From assembly GCA_002359215.1 (NCBI GenBank), contig DEMN01000012.1, forward strand, positions 1 to 64,000: a DNA stretch of 64,000 nucleotides, given 5' to 3'. The notes below the pieces were generated by a model that made no database searches, had not been told where the DNA came from, and saw only the letters and a list, made by a program, of their open reading frames with translations. This DNA is from Flavobacteriales bacterium UBA2669 (GTDB lineage: Bacteria > Bacteroidota > Bacteroidia > Flavobacteriales_E > Vicingaceae). Of this stretch, positions 18,365 through 27,602 are shown piece by piece. The translations under genes were made by a program, and so were the position numbers. Numbering within the stretch: position 1 is the first letter of the stretch; each line of letters opens with the position of its first letter.

Positions 18365-19546
18365 ATGATAGAGGACAATAAATCAGAAAGATATATGGAA
18401 AGAGGTGTTTCAGCCTCTAAAGAAGATGTACATAATGCAATTAAAAACATAGATAAAGGACTTTTCCCTAAAGCTTTTTGTAAAATCGTAGCTGATACAT
18501 TAACTGGAAGTGAAAATCACTGTGTGGTAATGCATGCAGATGGTGCTGGAACTAAGAGTTCTTTAGCTTATGCATATTGGAAAGAAACTGGTGATTTATC
18601 TGTTTGGAAGGGAATAGCTCAAGATGCTTTAATAATGAATATTGACGATTTGTTGTGCGTGGGAGCAATTGATAATATTTTACTTTCATCCACTATTGGA
18701 AGAAATAAAAATTTAATTCCTGGCGAAGTACTTTCCGAAATTATTAATGGTACTGAGGAGTTACTGAAAGGATTAAGGAGTAACGGTATTGGAATTTACT
18801 CTACGGGTGGAGAAACAGCAGATGTTGGTGATTTGGTAAGAACAATTATTGTCGATTCTACAGTAGTTTGTAGAATGAAAAAAGAAGATGTTATTGATAA
18901 TGCGAATATTCAAGTTGGAGATGTAATTGTTGGCTTGGCTTCATACGGACAAGCGAGTTATGAAGAAGAATATAACGGAGGAATGGGAAGTAATGGTCTA
19001 ACTTCGGCTAGACATGATGTTTTTAATAAGTATATTGCAGAAAAATACCCTGAAACTTATGATAATAAAGTGCCACAAGACTTAGTTTATTCTGGTTTGA
19101 AAAAATTAACAGACAAAGTAGAAGGTGTTGATATTGATGCAGGAAAACTAGTACTTTCTCCAACTAGAACGTATGCACCTATTATTAAAAAAGTGCTAGA
19201 AAAACACAGAAAACAAATTCATGGAATGGTGCATTGTAGTGGAGGTGCACAAACTAAAATTTTACATTTTGTAGATGATTTACATATAGTGAAAGATAAT
19301 TTGTTTGAAACACCACCATTATTTAAATTAATTAAAGAACAATCAGGAACTGGTTGGGAAGAAATGTATAAAGTTTTTAATATGGGGCACAGAATGGAGT
19401 TATATGTTCCGCAAGCAATAGCTAATGAAATTATTGGTATATCTCAATCATTTAATGTTGATGCCCAAATTATTGGAAAAGTAGTTGAAAAAGGAGAGAA
19501 AAAACTGACCATAAAGAGTGCTTATGGAGAATTTGTTTATCATTAA
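18365..19546 (+). CDS. purM: Phosphoribosylformylglycinamidine cyclo-ligase (AIR synthase)
   Basis: About 393 residues. Catalyses ATP-dependent closure of FGAM to aminoimidazole ribonucleotide in purine synthesis. Characteristic features are the SASKEDVHNAI start region, the HADGAGTKS segment, the Asp-Ala-Leu-Ile-Met-Asn-Ile-Asp-Asp segment and STGGETADVGD. The protein is longer than the roughly 345-residue E. coli enzyme, as in other Bacteroidota forms. The chosen ATG lies after the terminator hairpin; a second in-frame ATG at 18395 is possible. prfA begins 9 bp after its stop, so the two are co-transcribed. Confidence 0.92.
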   Translation: MIEDNKSERYMERGVSASKEDVHNAIKNIDKGLFPKAFCKIVADTLTGSENHCVVMHADGAGTKSSLAYAYWKETGDLSVWKGIAQDALIMNIDDLLCVGAIDNILLSSTIGRNKNLIPGEVLSEIINGTEELLKGLRSNGIGIYSTGGETADVGDLVRTIIVDSTVVCRMKKEDVIDNANIQVGDVIVGLASYGQASYEEEYNGGMGSNGLTSARHDVFNKYIAEKYPETYDNKVPQDLVYSGLKKLTDKVEGVDIDAGKLVLSPTRTYAPIIKKVLEKHRKQIHGMVHCSGGAQTKILHFVDDLHIVKDNLFETPPLFKLIKEQSGTGWEEMYKVFNMGHRMELYVPQAIANEIIGISQSFNVDAQIIGKVVEKGEKKLTIKSAYGEFVYH

Positions 19547-19555
19547 ATTATAGAA

Positions 19556-20635
19556 ATGAGTACCTTATTAAAAAAATTAGAAGCCATTAACATTCGTTTC
19601 ATGGAAATTGGAGAACAAATTGTTGATCCTGAGATTATTTCTGATATGAAACGATATGTGAAGTTGAATAAAGAATACAAAGATTTAGAAGAAATTGTAA
19701 AAACCTATAAAAAATATAAATCGGTAATAGATAATATTGCTTCATCTAAAGAATTGCTTAAAACTGAAAAAGACAGAGACTTTATAGAGATGGCTAAGGC
19801 AGAAATTGAAGAGCTGAATGATGAGAAAGAAAAGTTAGAGGAAGAAATAAAACTAATGCTTGTCCCTAAAGATGAAGAAGATAGCAAAAACTCTATTGTT
19901 GAAATAAGAGCTGGAACGGGAGGTGATGAAGCATCTATTTTTGTGGGAGATTTATTTAGAATGTATTCTAAGTACATTGAAAAAAAAGGATGGAAAATGG
20001 AAATTTTGTCCATGAGTGAAGGTACTTCAGGAGGATATAAAGAAGTTTCTTTTTCTGTTGAAGGTGATGATGTTTATGGCATACTAAAATTTGAGTCAGG
20101 TGTACATCGTGTGCAACGGGTTCCGCAAACAGAAACACAAGGAAGAGTACATACTTCTGCAGTTACAGTTGCTGTTTTGCCTGAAGCAGAAGAGGTGGAT
20201 ATAGAAATTAGAAAAGATGATATTAAAAGAGATACTTATCGATCTGGAGGTGCTGGAGGACAAAATGTAAATAAAGTAGAAACAGCAGTTAGGCTAACTC
20301 ATATTCCAACAGGAATTGTTATTGAAAGGCAAGTAGCTCGTTCACAGTTAAAGAATTACGAAATGGCAATGACAGCTTTACGTACAAAATTATATGAAGC
20401 TGAGGTTATAAAGCGAGAGCAAGCAAGAGCTGCCGAAAGAAAATCTCAGGTTTCTACTGGAGATAGATCTGCAAAAATTAGAACCTATAACTACTCACAA
20501 GGTAGAGTAACAGATCATAGAATTGGGTTGACTTTATATAACTTAGACTCTATAATTGCTGGAGATATTGATGAAATAATCCAAGCATTAAAATTAGCAG
20601 AAAATGCAGAAAAACTACAAGCAGGAATTGAATAA
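19556..20635 (+). CDS. prfA: Peptide chain release factor 1
   Basis: A 359-residue class I release factor that reads UAA/UAG and triggers peptidyl-tRNA hydrolysis on the ribosome. The catalytic GGQ is at residues 234-236 within RSGGAGGQNVNKVETAV. The codon-recognition tripeptide is Pro-Gln-Thr (190-192) within HRVQRVPQTETQGR, the RF1 Pro-x-Thr form rather than the Ser-Pro-Phe of RF2. The ATG follows the purM stop by 9 bp. Confidence 0.97.
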   Translation: MSTLLKKLEAINIRFMEIGEQIVDPEIISDMKRYVKLNKEYKDLEEIVKTYKKYKSVIDNIASSKELLKTEKDRDFIEMAKAEIEELNDEKEKLEEEIKLMLVPKDEEDSKNSIVEIRAGTGGDEASIFVGDLFRMYSKYIEKKGWKMEILSMSEGTSGGYKEVSFSVEGDDVYGILKFESGVHRVQRVPQTETQGRVHTSAVTVAVLPEAEEVDIEIRKDDIKRDTYRSGGAGGQNVNKVETAVRLTHIPTGIVIERQVARSQLKNYEMAMTALRTKLYEAEVIKREQARAAERKSQVSTGDRSAKIRTYNYSQGRVTDHRIGLTLYNLDSIIAGDIDEIIQALKLAENAEKLQAGIE

Positions 20636-20670
20636 AAAAAGATAAAACAATAAACAATGAAAAGAAGCTA

Positions 20671-22170
20671 ATGTATAATAAAAGACTCTATACTTCTCTT
20701 TTTTTGTTATTGCTTGTATTAAGTAGCTTAGCTCAATCTGATACTCCCTCGTTAGTTAGTTTAACAGGAACCCTTCTTGACGAACACACTCAAAACCCAT
20801 TACCTTATGCTAATATTGTAGTGGAAGGTAAAAATAAAGTAATTACCACCAACGAAAAAGGTTACTTTCTTATAAGAAATTTAGAGAAATCTGATACACT
20901 TAATTTTCATTACATTGGGTATGAGCAGAAAAAAATATGTGTTTGCGATTTGCAACAAGGCTCATTGGTGTATTTAAAAGAAGCAATAATCAGTTTAAAT
21001 GAATTTTTTGTTTTTTCAAAAGATTATAAAGTAGAAGAAATTGTAAAAAATGTTTTAAAAAATAAAGAAAGAAATTATAAAAATACAAACACAAAAAAGC
21101 AGTTATTTATCCGTCAGCGATATATTTCTAATTTAGATAAGATAGAGGTTGATTTTAAAAAAAGTTCATTTGATCATCTCGATGAAAAAATGACAAAAGT
21201 GATAGAGAAAAAGATTCCGAAACAATCTATTTCTTATACCGATTTTTTAGGAGATGTTTATACCTCAAACAATGAAAAAGATACATTAAAACTTAATCCA
21301 ATAAAGTTGGTGCGTCTTAAAGATAAAAGTTTAGCAGATTTAGACCAACTTGAAAAACTCTTTACCAACCTATTTTCGAATACAAAAGAGAATGAATATT
21401 GGAAGATTAAAAGTGGAGTTATTGGAGGTAAGGTTGATGTTAATGGTTCTGGCTCAATAGCTGATTTAGATTCATTAAACGAGTTTTATAAAAACAATTT
21501 TAACGTAAAACCTTATGCAAAAAGATTACATACTCGTTTTAATAATATTTTAGAGGATAAAAAAAAGTGGAATTTTTTACATCAAACAGGCAATTATGAA
21601 TATACTCTTGTTGGAGGAACTAAAGTGAATGGTGAGGACGTTTTTATTATAGAGTTTAAACCTAAAAAAAGTGGAGAGTTAATTGGTAAATTATATATTA
21701 CAACTGATTCTTATGCTTTAGTAAAAGCAGATTTTAAATATGATGTAGGTAAAACCGGTACAAATATTCAATTATTTGGAGTAGGTTATACTTTTAATCA
21801 ATTAGACATATCCATTTATTTCGAGAAAAAAGATGATAGTTATCAATTAAAATATTATGCCCAAAAAACAGGAGAAAAAATTAGTTTTGACAGAAATGTA
21901 TCTTTAATAAAGAAAAAGAAACGATTTTTAATAGATAAAGAACTTAATGAGATTAAGGTCGGGTTGAATATGATTTCGCGAGAGGAAAGTTCTTTTGAAG
22001 TAATGGTTATTGATGAAATAAAAATTAGCAATCAAACTTATGTTAACTTTAAGCAAAAGGATACTTTTAAAATTATATATGTAGATCAATTTAATGATAA
22101 TATTTGGAAAGGCTATAATATTATTGAACCTACCCAACAAATGCGCGATTATAAAAAAATAGAATATTAA
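20671..22170 (+). CDS. CarboxypepD_reg-like domain secreted protein
   Basis: A 499-residue exported protein with signal peptide (ending Ser-Ser-Leu-Ala-Gln). Residues about 28-105 form a carboxypeptidase-regulatory-like beta sandwich (Leu-Thr-Gly-Thr-Leu-Leu-Asp, Pro-Leu-Pro-Tyr-Ala-Asn-Ile-Val-Val, Thr-Asn-Glu-Lys-Gly-Tyr-Phe), the domain that also starts many TonB-dependent receptors. The rest has no plug or barrel signature I can recognise, with a basic, strand-rich body and a lipoprotein-carrier-like stretch (about 300-370). It sits between prfA and pyrF, with 5 bp to pyrF, so all four genes from purM onward may be one operon. Function unknown. Confidence 0.75.
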   Translation: MYNKRLYTSLFLLLLVLSSLAQSDTPSLVSLTGTLLDEHTQNPLPYANIVVEGKNKVITTNEKGYFLIRNLEKSDTLNFHYIGYEQKKICVCDLQQGSLVYLKEAIISLNEFFVFSKDYKVEEIVKNVLKNKERNYKNTNTKKQLFIRQRYISNLDKIEVDFKKSSFDHLDEKMTKVIEKKIPKQSISYTDFLGDVYTSNNEKDTLKLNPIKLVRLKDKSLADLDQLEKLFTNLFSNTKENEYWKIKSGVIGGKVDVNGSGSIADLDSLNEFYKNNFNVKPYAKRLHTRFNNILEDKKKWNFLHQTGNYEYTLVGGTKVNGEDVFIIEFKPKKSGELIGKLYITTDSYALVKADFKYDVGKTGTNIQLFGVGYTFNQLDISIYFEKKDDSYQLKYYAQKTGEKISFDRNVSLIKKKKRFLIDKELNEIKVGLNMISREESSFEVMVIDEIKISNQTYVNFKQKDTFKIIYVDQFNDNIWKGYNIIEPTQQMRDYKKIEY

Positions 22171-22174
22171 TAAT

Positions 22175-22984
22175 ATGAAAAAACAGGAACTTATTAAAGA
22201 AATCAAATTAAAACAATCTTTTTTGTGTATTGGGTTAGATACAGACATTACTAAAATACCTACCCATTTATTAAAAGAAAAAGATCCAGTATTTGAATTT
22301 AATAAGCAAATAATAGATGCTACTCACGATTTGTGCGTTTCTTATAAATTAAATACTGCATTTTACGAAAGTATGGGGTTAAAAGGTTGGGAAGCCATGC
22401 AAAAAACGTTGGAATATATTCCTAAAGAACAATTTACCATTGCAGATGCAAAAAGAGGAGATATAGGCAATACATCTGCTATGTATGCTAAAGCGTTTTT
22501 TGAAAACATGGATTTTGATTCAGTAACAGTTGCTCCATACATGGGAGAAGATTCTGTAAAACCATTTTTAACTTTTGAAAATAAATGGGTAATTCTATTA
22601 GCATTAACTTCAAACAAAGGAGCGGATGATTTTCAATTTTTTAAACAAGATGATGAATTTTTGTTTGAAAAAGTATTGAAAACATCAAAAGAATGGGGTA
22701 ATGATGAACAGTTAATGTATGTTGTTGGGGCTACACGTCCACAAATGCTTGAAGCTATTAGAAAAATAGTACCATCGAGTTTTTTACTTGTTCCGGGTGT
22801 GGGGGCTCAAGGAGGCTCTTTGGCAGAGGTTTGTAAGTACGGAATGAATGAAGATGTTGGCTTATTAATCAATTCTTCAAGGGCTATAATTTATGCCGGA
22901 AGCGATAAGAATTTTGTTCAAAAGTCGAGAAATGAAGCAGAAAAAATTCAAAAAGAAATGAGTATCTTGCTATCAAATAAATAA
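22175..22984 (+). CDS. pyrF: Orotidine 5'-phosphate decarboxylase (type 2)
   Basis: A 269-residue enzyme converting OMP to UMP, the last step of pyrimidine synthesis. The catalytic motif is DAKRGDIGN with Asp91, Lys93 and Asp96. The phosphate-binding C-terminal half includes VPGVGAQGGS and the NSSRAIIYAG segment. Size fits the longer type 2 subfamily (about 270 residues). It starts 5 bp after the upstream gene, suggesting translational coupling. Confidence 0.96.
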   Translation: MKKQELIKEIKLKQSFLCIGLDTDITKIPTHLLKEKDPVFEFNKQIIDATHDLCVSYKLNTAFYESMGLKGWEAMQKTLEYIPKEQFTIADAKRGDIGNTSAMYAKAFFENMDFDSVTVAPYMGEDSVKPFLTFENKWVILLALTSNKGADDFQFFKQDDEFLFEKVLKTSKEWGNDEQLMYVVGATRPQMLEAIRKIVPSSFLLVPGVGAQGGSLAEVCKYGMNEDVGLLINSSRAIIYAGSDKNFVQKSRNEAEKIQKEMSILLSNK

Positions 22985-23002
22985 TTAAAACTATAACAAA
23001 TT

Positions 23003-23998
23003 ATGAATATAGAAGCATTTTCAGTTACCCCAATAATTTATATTGTATTAGGAATACTTTTTATATCAGGTTCTTTTTTTGTGGTAAAACAAAAAACAGC
23101 AACTATTATTGAAAGATTTGGTAAGTTCCAAAGAGTGGCAACAGCAGGATTTAACTTAAAAATTCCTATAATAGATAAAAAAGCAGGAAGTGTAAACTTG
23201 AAAGTAATGGAACTACCTGTTGATGTAGAAACGAAAACGAAAGACGATGTGTTTGTACGGTTAATCGTTTCCGTTCAGTATTATGTTGTTGAAACAAAAG
23301 AAGGAATTCAAACGTCTTTTTATAAATTTGACGATCCAGCACGTCAAATACAGTCTTACGTGTTTGATTCTATTCGTTCAGAAGTACCTAATATGTTTTT
23401 AGATGATGTGTTTAGTGAAAAAGATAAAATTGCAAAAGCAGTTCAAATAGAATTAGCAGATGTAATGGAAGAATATGGGTTTAGAATTATTAAGGCGTTA
23501 ATAACGGATATAGACCCTGATTCTAAGGTAAAACATGCCATGAATGAAATTAATGCTGCTAAACGTATGAAAGAAGCAGCAAAAGAATATGCTGAAGCAG
23601 AAAAAATTAAGGTAGTAAAAGCTGCCGAAGCAGAAGCGGAAAGCAAAAAATTGCAAGGAAAGGGTATAGCCGATCAGCGAATTGCTATTGCTAATGGGAT
23701 GAAACAGTCTGTTGAAGAGGTTAGGGGAGCAATGGAAGACGGTGTGACCGGACAGCAAGTTATGAATATGTTGTTTATGACACAACATTACGATACTGTT
23801 GGAAAGCTTTCAGAGCAAGGTGTTAATACTATTTTTATGCCTTATTCGCCAACTACAGTTGGAGATTTACAAACTCAAATTCAAGCAAGTTTATTAGCAG
23901 CTGATACGATTACTAGAAAGACTCCAGTTAAAAATATTAAGACTTCTAAAACAGATAGAAATCAAGGGTTTAATGCTGGTGATTTTGATGGAGCTTAA
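23003..23998 (+). CDS. SPFH/Band 7 (stomatin-like) membrane protein
   Basis: A 331-residue protein with one N-terminal transmembrane helix (about residues 10-30) followed by an SPFH domain (about 32-200: ERFGKFQRVATAGFNLKIP, then a long Ala/Glu-rich coiled coil with EAEKIKVVKAAEAEAE). Members oligomerise on the inner membrane and organise microdomains or proteases; it resembles the stomatin/hypersensitive-response group. It lies 18 bp after pyrF, probably on the same transcript. The specific partner is unknown. Confidence 0.9.
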   Translation: MNIEAFSVTPIIYIVLGILFISGSFFVVKQKTATIIERFGKFQRVATAGFNLKIPIIDKKAGSVNLKVMELPVDVETKTKDDVFVRLIVSVQYYVVETKEGIQTSFYKFDDPARQIQSYVFDSIRSEVPNMFLDDVFSEKDKIAKAVQIELADVMEEYGFRIIKALITDIDPDSKVKHAMNEINAAKRMKEAAKEYAEAEKIKVVKAAEAEAESKKLQGKGIADQRIAIANGMKQSVEEVRGAMEDGVTGQQVMNMLFMTQHYDTVGKLSEQGVNTIFMPYSPTTVGDLQTQIQASLLAADTITRKTPVKNIKTSKTDRNQGFNAGDFDGA

Positions 23999-24038
23999 AT
24001 TTTATGTAATAAAAACAAGATTTAATCGATGTTTTATA

Positions 24039-24046
24039 TAATTTTG
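24039..24046 (+). promoter_or_regulatory. Candidate -7 element of the T9SS cargo gene
   Basis: TAATTTTG fits TAnnTTTG exactly and is followed by TCGG, the same trinucleotide extension seen at glnN. It is 35 bp upstream of the ATG at 24082. Confidence 0.5.
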
Positions 24047-24081
24047 TCGGTGGAGGGTGTATTAATTTAATCGTTTTTATC

Positions 24082-24855
24082 ATGAAAAATTTATTTAAAA
24101 CATTAATTGTTGTTTTAGCTTTAACAACAACAGTAGACTCTTTTTCTCAAATTAGAATTACAGGAGTAGATCCTAATCAAAACTTAGTATTCATTAGAAA
24201 TTATGGCACTACAACAGTAGATATTACTAATCATATTTTATCTTCTAAACTAACTAATTTTACAGTAGGTTCAATGACAGTAATTGCGGGAAATCCATCT
24301 GCTCTTGGTTCGATGCAAACAGCTTGGGTGCAAGGAGGTTCATTAGATGCTGCTGGTGCTGATTTAGCTTTGTATGTTCCAGGAACAACAGATTTTAATA
24401 ATACTTCTAACTTATTGGATTTTGTTCAATGGAAATCTGGAGGGCATGGCAGAGAAGCTGTTGCAGTTAACAAAGGAATATGGACAGCAGGAGATTTTGT
24501 TTGTGGAAATCCAACTTATACTTATAATGGTAATGGAGGAACAGTAGATTACGGAGTTAGTCATTGGAATGGTACAGGTTGTACAACTTCTATAGATGAG
24601 GCTAATGGTGGTGAAAAACTAACCATATATCCAAACCCTGCAAAAGATGTGTTAAATGTGACAATAGCTTCAAATGTTGCTGTATTGTCTTATAGATTAA
24701 TAAATATTTTAGGAGAAGTTGTTTTAGAATCTAATCAAAATTATTCTAATGAAAAATTATCGTTAGATATCTCAAGTCTTCCTAAAGGACAGTATGCTTT
24801 TGTTGTTAATACAGTTTCAGAAGTAATTACAAAGAAAGTATTGATAACACAATAA
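24082..24855 (+). CDS. T9SS type A sorted secreted protein, lamin-tail-like domain
   Basis: A 257-residue secreted protein. The signal peptide ends near Ser-Phe-Ser-Gln. The central part (about 24-165) resembles a lamin-tail-like beta sandwich: an ITGVDPNQNLVFIRNYGT start and a later LLDFVQWKSGG strand. The last 80 residues are a type A T9SS sorting domain: Thr-Ile-Tyr-Pro-Asn-Pro-Ala-Lys-Asp, a middle Leu-Gly-Glu-Val-Val strand, then Leu-Pro-Lys-Gly-Gln-Tyr and a Lys-Lys-Val-Leu-Ile-Thr-Gln end. It should therefore cross the outer membrane through SprA and be attached or released. It has its own promoter and terminator. Confidence 0.85.
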   Translation: MKNLFKTLIVVLALTTTVDSFSQIRITGVDPNQNLVFIRNYGTTTVDITNHILSSKLTNFTVGSMTVIAGNPSALGSMQTAWVQGGSLDAAGADLALYVPGTTDFNNTSNLLDFVQWKSGGHGREAVAVNKGIWTAGDFVCGNPTYTYNGNGGTVDYGVSHWNGTGCTTSIDEANGGEKLTIYPNPAKDVLNVTIASNVAVLSYRLINILGEVVLESNQNYSNEKLSLDISSLPKGQYAFVVNTVSEVITKKVLITQ

Positions 24856-24885
24856 AGTTATCTGAGAAAAAGAATTTAAAGCTAT

Positions 24886-24920
24886 AAAAAAAGTCCGATA
24901 GATTCTATCGGACTTTTTTG
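24886..24920. terminator. Bidirectional terminator between convergent genes
   Basis: Perfect stem AAGTCCGATAG (24891-24901) with CTATCGGACTT (24905-24915) and a 3-base loop, with A-run on the left and T-run on the right, so it can serve both the plus-strand gene ending at 24855 and the minus-strand gene ending at 24939. Confidence 0.92.
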
Positions 24921-24938
24921 TTTTATAGGCTTTGTGTT

Positions 24939-26225
24939 TTATTGTTTAAATACCTTTGTAGAGTAATGGTTTTTCTCTCCAACAATGTTAAGCATGTAAA
25001 TGCTATTGCTTAATTGTAGGTTGTTTAACTCGATTTGATTAATACCTTTAGTTACCATTTTAGTTTCAGTGGAAATTAGTCTACCTCTGTAGTCGTAAAG
25101 AAAAATATTTAACTTTTCATTTTCGCTTGTAGCTACAATAAATTGAAAAGCATTATCATTTAAAATGATTTGATTTACTATAAAATTACTTTCTGAACTA
25201 CAATTTGAAGCTACAATATCAAAATATTCAAAATTACCATTAAAGTCGACTTGCTTTAATTTATAATAAGCCGTATTAAAGTTTGGAGTGTTATCAATAA
25301 ATGAATAATTCATTACAACATTACTATTACCATTTCCTTGAATAGTTCCTATTGGAAAGAAGTTGATTGCATCATTACTTTTTTCTATGACAAAAAAATC
25401 GTTGTTAATTTCTGAAGCAGTTGACCAATTTAATGTTGATAAGCTATTTTCACAAGTAACATCAAAATTTAATAATGAAACAGGTAGTGGAGTAGAGTTG
25501 TCCACTAAAATCCAATCTTTAAACAAATCAGCAGAAGCAACAACAGCACTTGTTACTCTATCTGTTACAGTATTTACAGTTCCAAATAACAAGCCTTCCC
25601 AATGACCGCCTGGGCCAGGAGGTGGGGCAGGAAAAGGGCAAGTATTTACACCAGACCCTGTTGTTGGGTTAAAACGTTGAGCTTGTAAATTGGCTTCATT
25701 AATGGTATTTGCTCCTCCAGCTTCGTTAGTAAAATCGTATCCAAAACTCATAGTAGAACCTGGTTTAGTAGTATAAGCACTAGGGTCAACTCTCCAAAAT
25801 CTGTCAATAACAAATAAAGAAGCATCTCCACCAATAACAGGAGAACACATATTGGTAACTCCAGTTGGCCAAGGTGTGTTCATATTGGCAGTTCTATAAG
25901 TAGAAAATAATAAATAACCTGCAGCATTACCAGCTGCGGTTATGTTAATTTCTACAGGTACTTTTACTCCATTTGTATTTGTAAAAGGAACAATATGGTT
26001 TCCTGTATTATTGCCAATGTTCCATTTTACTAAATCATTTTCATTTTCAGATAAAATATTACCGCCTGTTCCTGTTAGAGTAACAGCATTGGCAGCACCA
26101 TTATCAATTACCAAATAGGCATTATTTTCTATATTTATATAGCCATTGTTATTTAATATTAAACGTGCTTGGGAAAATATTATGCTTGGCAGCATTAGTA
26201 GTGGTATGAAAAGTAGTTTTTTCAT
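24939..26225 (-). CDS. Secreted surface protein with T9SS type A-like C-terminus
   Basis: A 428-residue exported protein with signal peptide ending near Ile-Ile-Phe-Ser-Gln. The body is an all-beta region with an N-terminal ILNNNGYINIENNAYLVI stretch, a proline/glycine patch (PFPAPPPGPGG), then a segment starting Pro-Leu-Pro-Val-Ser-Leu-Leu-Asn-Phe that commonly precedes T9SS domains, including the Leu-Asn-Trp-Ser-Thr-Ala-Ser-Glu-x-Asn-Asn-Asp-(F/Y)-F motif. The last 75 residues resemble a type A sorting domain but lack the usual Tyr-Pro-Asn-Pro. It lies 5 bp after the peptidase S74 gene, so the two are co-transcribed. Confidence 0.82.
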   Translation of the reverse strand: MKKLLFIPLLMLPSIIFSQARLILNNNGYINIENNAYLVIDNGAANAVTLTGTGGNILSENENDLVKWNIGNNTGNHIVPFTNTNGVKVPVEINITAAGNAAGYLLFSTYRTANMNTPWPTGVTNMCSPVIGGDASLFVIDRFWRVDPSAYTTKPGSTMSFGYDFTNEAGGANTINEANLQAQRFNPTTGSGVNTCPFPAPPPGPGGHWEGLLFGTVNTVTDRVTSAVVASADLFKDWILVDNSTPLPVSLLNFDVTCENSLSTLNWSTASEINNDFFVIEKSNDAINFFPIGTIQGNGNSNVVMNYSFIDNTPNFNTAYYKLKQVDFNGNFEYFDIVASNCSSESNFIVNQIILNDNAFQFIVATSENEKLNIFLYDYRGRLISTETKMVTKGINQIELNNLQLSNSIYMLNIVGEKNHYSTKVFKQ

Positions 26226-26230
26226 TGGAA

Positions 26231-27550
26231 TTATTTATTTTCAATAGCTTTTTGTAATTCTAAAATAATTTTTTCTAAGGCATCAATTTTAGCATTTTGA
26301 GCTTCTATAATGCTTTGTTGTTCTTTAATTCCTTGAATTGCTAAAGGAATAAGTCTTGTATAGTCCATAGTAAGAAATAATTCATTTTTGTTTTCTATGG
26401 GAGTGTTTGGATTAACTCTTTCAGTTCCATTAGTGGGTAAATATTTTTCCCTAACAATTTCAGGTAAAATTTCTTGGATTTCTTGAGCAATAAATCCAAA
26501 TTCTTTTTCAGTATTTAGACCCATTGAAGGATATTTTTCTAAATCATAGTTGTATGATACAGGAGTTAATTTATCAATAATAGAAATAGCCCCTTTAATT
26601 GTTGTTATGTTGGTTTTTAGTCGTTTATCTGAAGCATTAAAAACACCTCCTGTATAACCTAGATCATTTAAGAATAATCCTCCCCATCCACTATTTGCTC
26701 CTCCACTGTTAAATCTTTGCCCTCTAACTCCAGTACCTTGCCATTCATTTGTAGCCCCCATAACTCCTAATGTTGGAGCATTAGCAGCTCCTTGATATAT
26801 TGCTAGTCCCATAACACCTGCAGGAATAAATCCAGTGCCATTATATGCTGTTATTCCTTCCATTCCATTATATCCATTTGTGGTTCCTTGATTATATCCG
26901 CTAATTGAAACACCATCTATTCCCAAGTTATCAAAAGAAGCCATAGCATTTGCACCAACATTAACCCCTCCATTTGTCATGTGAAGCATACTTGTAGGAG
27001 CATTTGTTCTTATTCCAATTTCATCAGAGCCACCATCAATAAAAAATATATTTGCTTGATTGTTACTTTCAATTCTAAAGTCATAATCATAACTATTTTC
27101 ATTAAAAACAACACTGGTCGTATTTAATCGGAACCTTTCTAGATTATTTCGTCTAATAGAAAAGTCAATATTATCAGTAGTTCCCAAAAAATTTGTAGCA
27201 GCATTTGTAGCAGTATTACCTGTTAGCTCCCAAGCATCACCAGTAGAAAGTTTTACCCAAGTTGTTCCGTTCCAGTAATGATATCCTTGTCCAGTAGTGG
27301 CATTTGTATTGTATACTAACATACTTACTGTAGTACTACCTGTAATTGGAGCTATTGTAGCTAGGTTGGCTATATTCACGCGAGGAATTAATAGACCTTT
27401 ATTGGTTGAAGAAATATCTAACATAGCACCAGCATCCGGGGCTGCTCCTGTAGCATTAATACCAATGTTTTGAGCTTTGGTAGGATTAGTAACTGAAAAT
27501 AATGCTAAAGATAGCATTATAGCAGATGAAAGAATGTATTTTTTTTTCAT
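26231..27550 (-). CDS. Tail fibre domain protein with intramolecular chaperone (peptidase S74)
   Basis: A 439-residue exported protein with signal peptide (ending Thr-Lys-Ala-Gln). The N-terminal half has the ISSTNKGLLIPRVNI motif and an SSTVSMLVYNTN-type strand, then YWNGTTWV, an architecture common in Bacteroidota surface proteins. The C-terminal 133 residues are a peptidase S74/endosialidase chaperone domain: SDKRLK with candidate catalytic Ser307 and Lys309, GFIAQEIQEILPEIV, MDYTRLIPLAIQGIKEQ, then a coiled coil. In the family this domain trimerises the protein and cleaves itself off. No T9SS domain follows it. First gene of a two-gene operon with a palindrome just downstream of its promoter. 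Confidence 0.85.
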   Translation of the reverse strand: MKKKYILSSAIMLSLALFSVTNPTKAQNIGINATGAAPDAGAMLDISSTNKGLLIPRVNIANLATIAPITGSTTVSMLVYNTNATTGQGYHYWNGTTWVKLSTGDAWELTGNTATNAATNFLGTTDNIDFSIRRNNLERFRLNTTSVVFNENSYDYDFRIESNNQANIFFIDGGSDEIGIRTNAPTSMLHMTNGGVNVGANAMASFDNLGIDGVSISGYNQGTTNGYNGMEGITAYNGTGFIPAGVMGLAIYQGAANAPTLGVMGATNEWQGTGVRGQRFNSGGANSGWGGLFLNDLGYTGGVFNASDKRLKTNITTIKGAISIIDKLTPVSYNYDLEKYPSMGLNTEKEFGFIAQEIQEILPEIVREKYLPTNGTERVNPNTPIENKNELFLTMDYTRLIPLAIQGIKEQQSIIEAQNAKIDALEKIILELQKAIENK

Positions 27551-27572
27551 TTTTATATAATTTTAAGTATTT

Positions 27573-27590
27573 ATACTTAACGTTAAGTAT
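27573..27590. promoter_or_regulatory. Perfect 18-bp palindrome, candidate operator of the S74 operon
   Basis: ATACTTAACGTTAAGTAT reads the same on both strands. It sits 12 bases downstream of the minus-strand -7 element at 27603-27610 and 22 bp upstream of the start at 27550, so a bound dimer would block early transcription. Two further AAGTAT half-sites lie nearby at about 27565-27570 and 27645-27650. Confidence 0.55.
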
Positions 27591-27602
27591 CGGATTAGAA
27601 AG

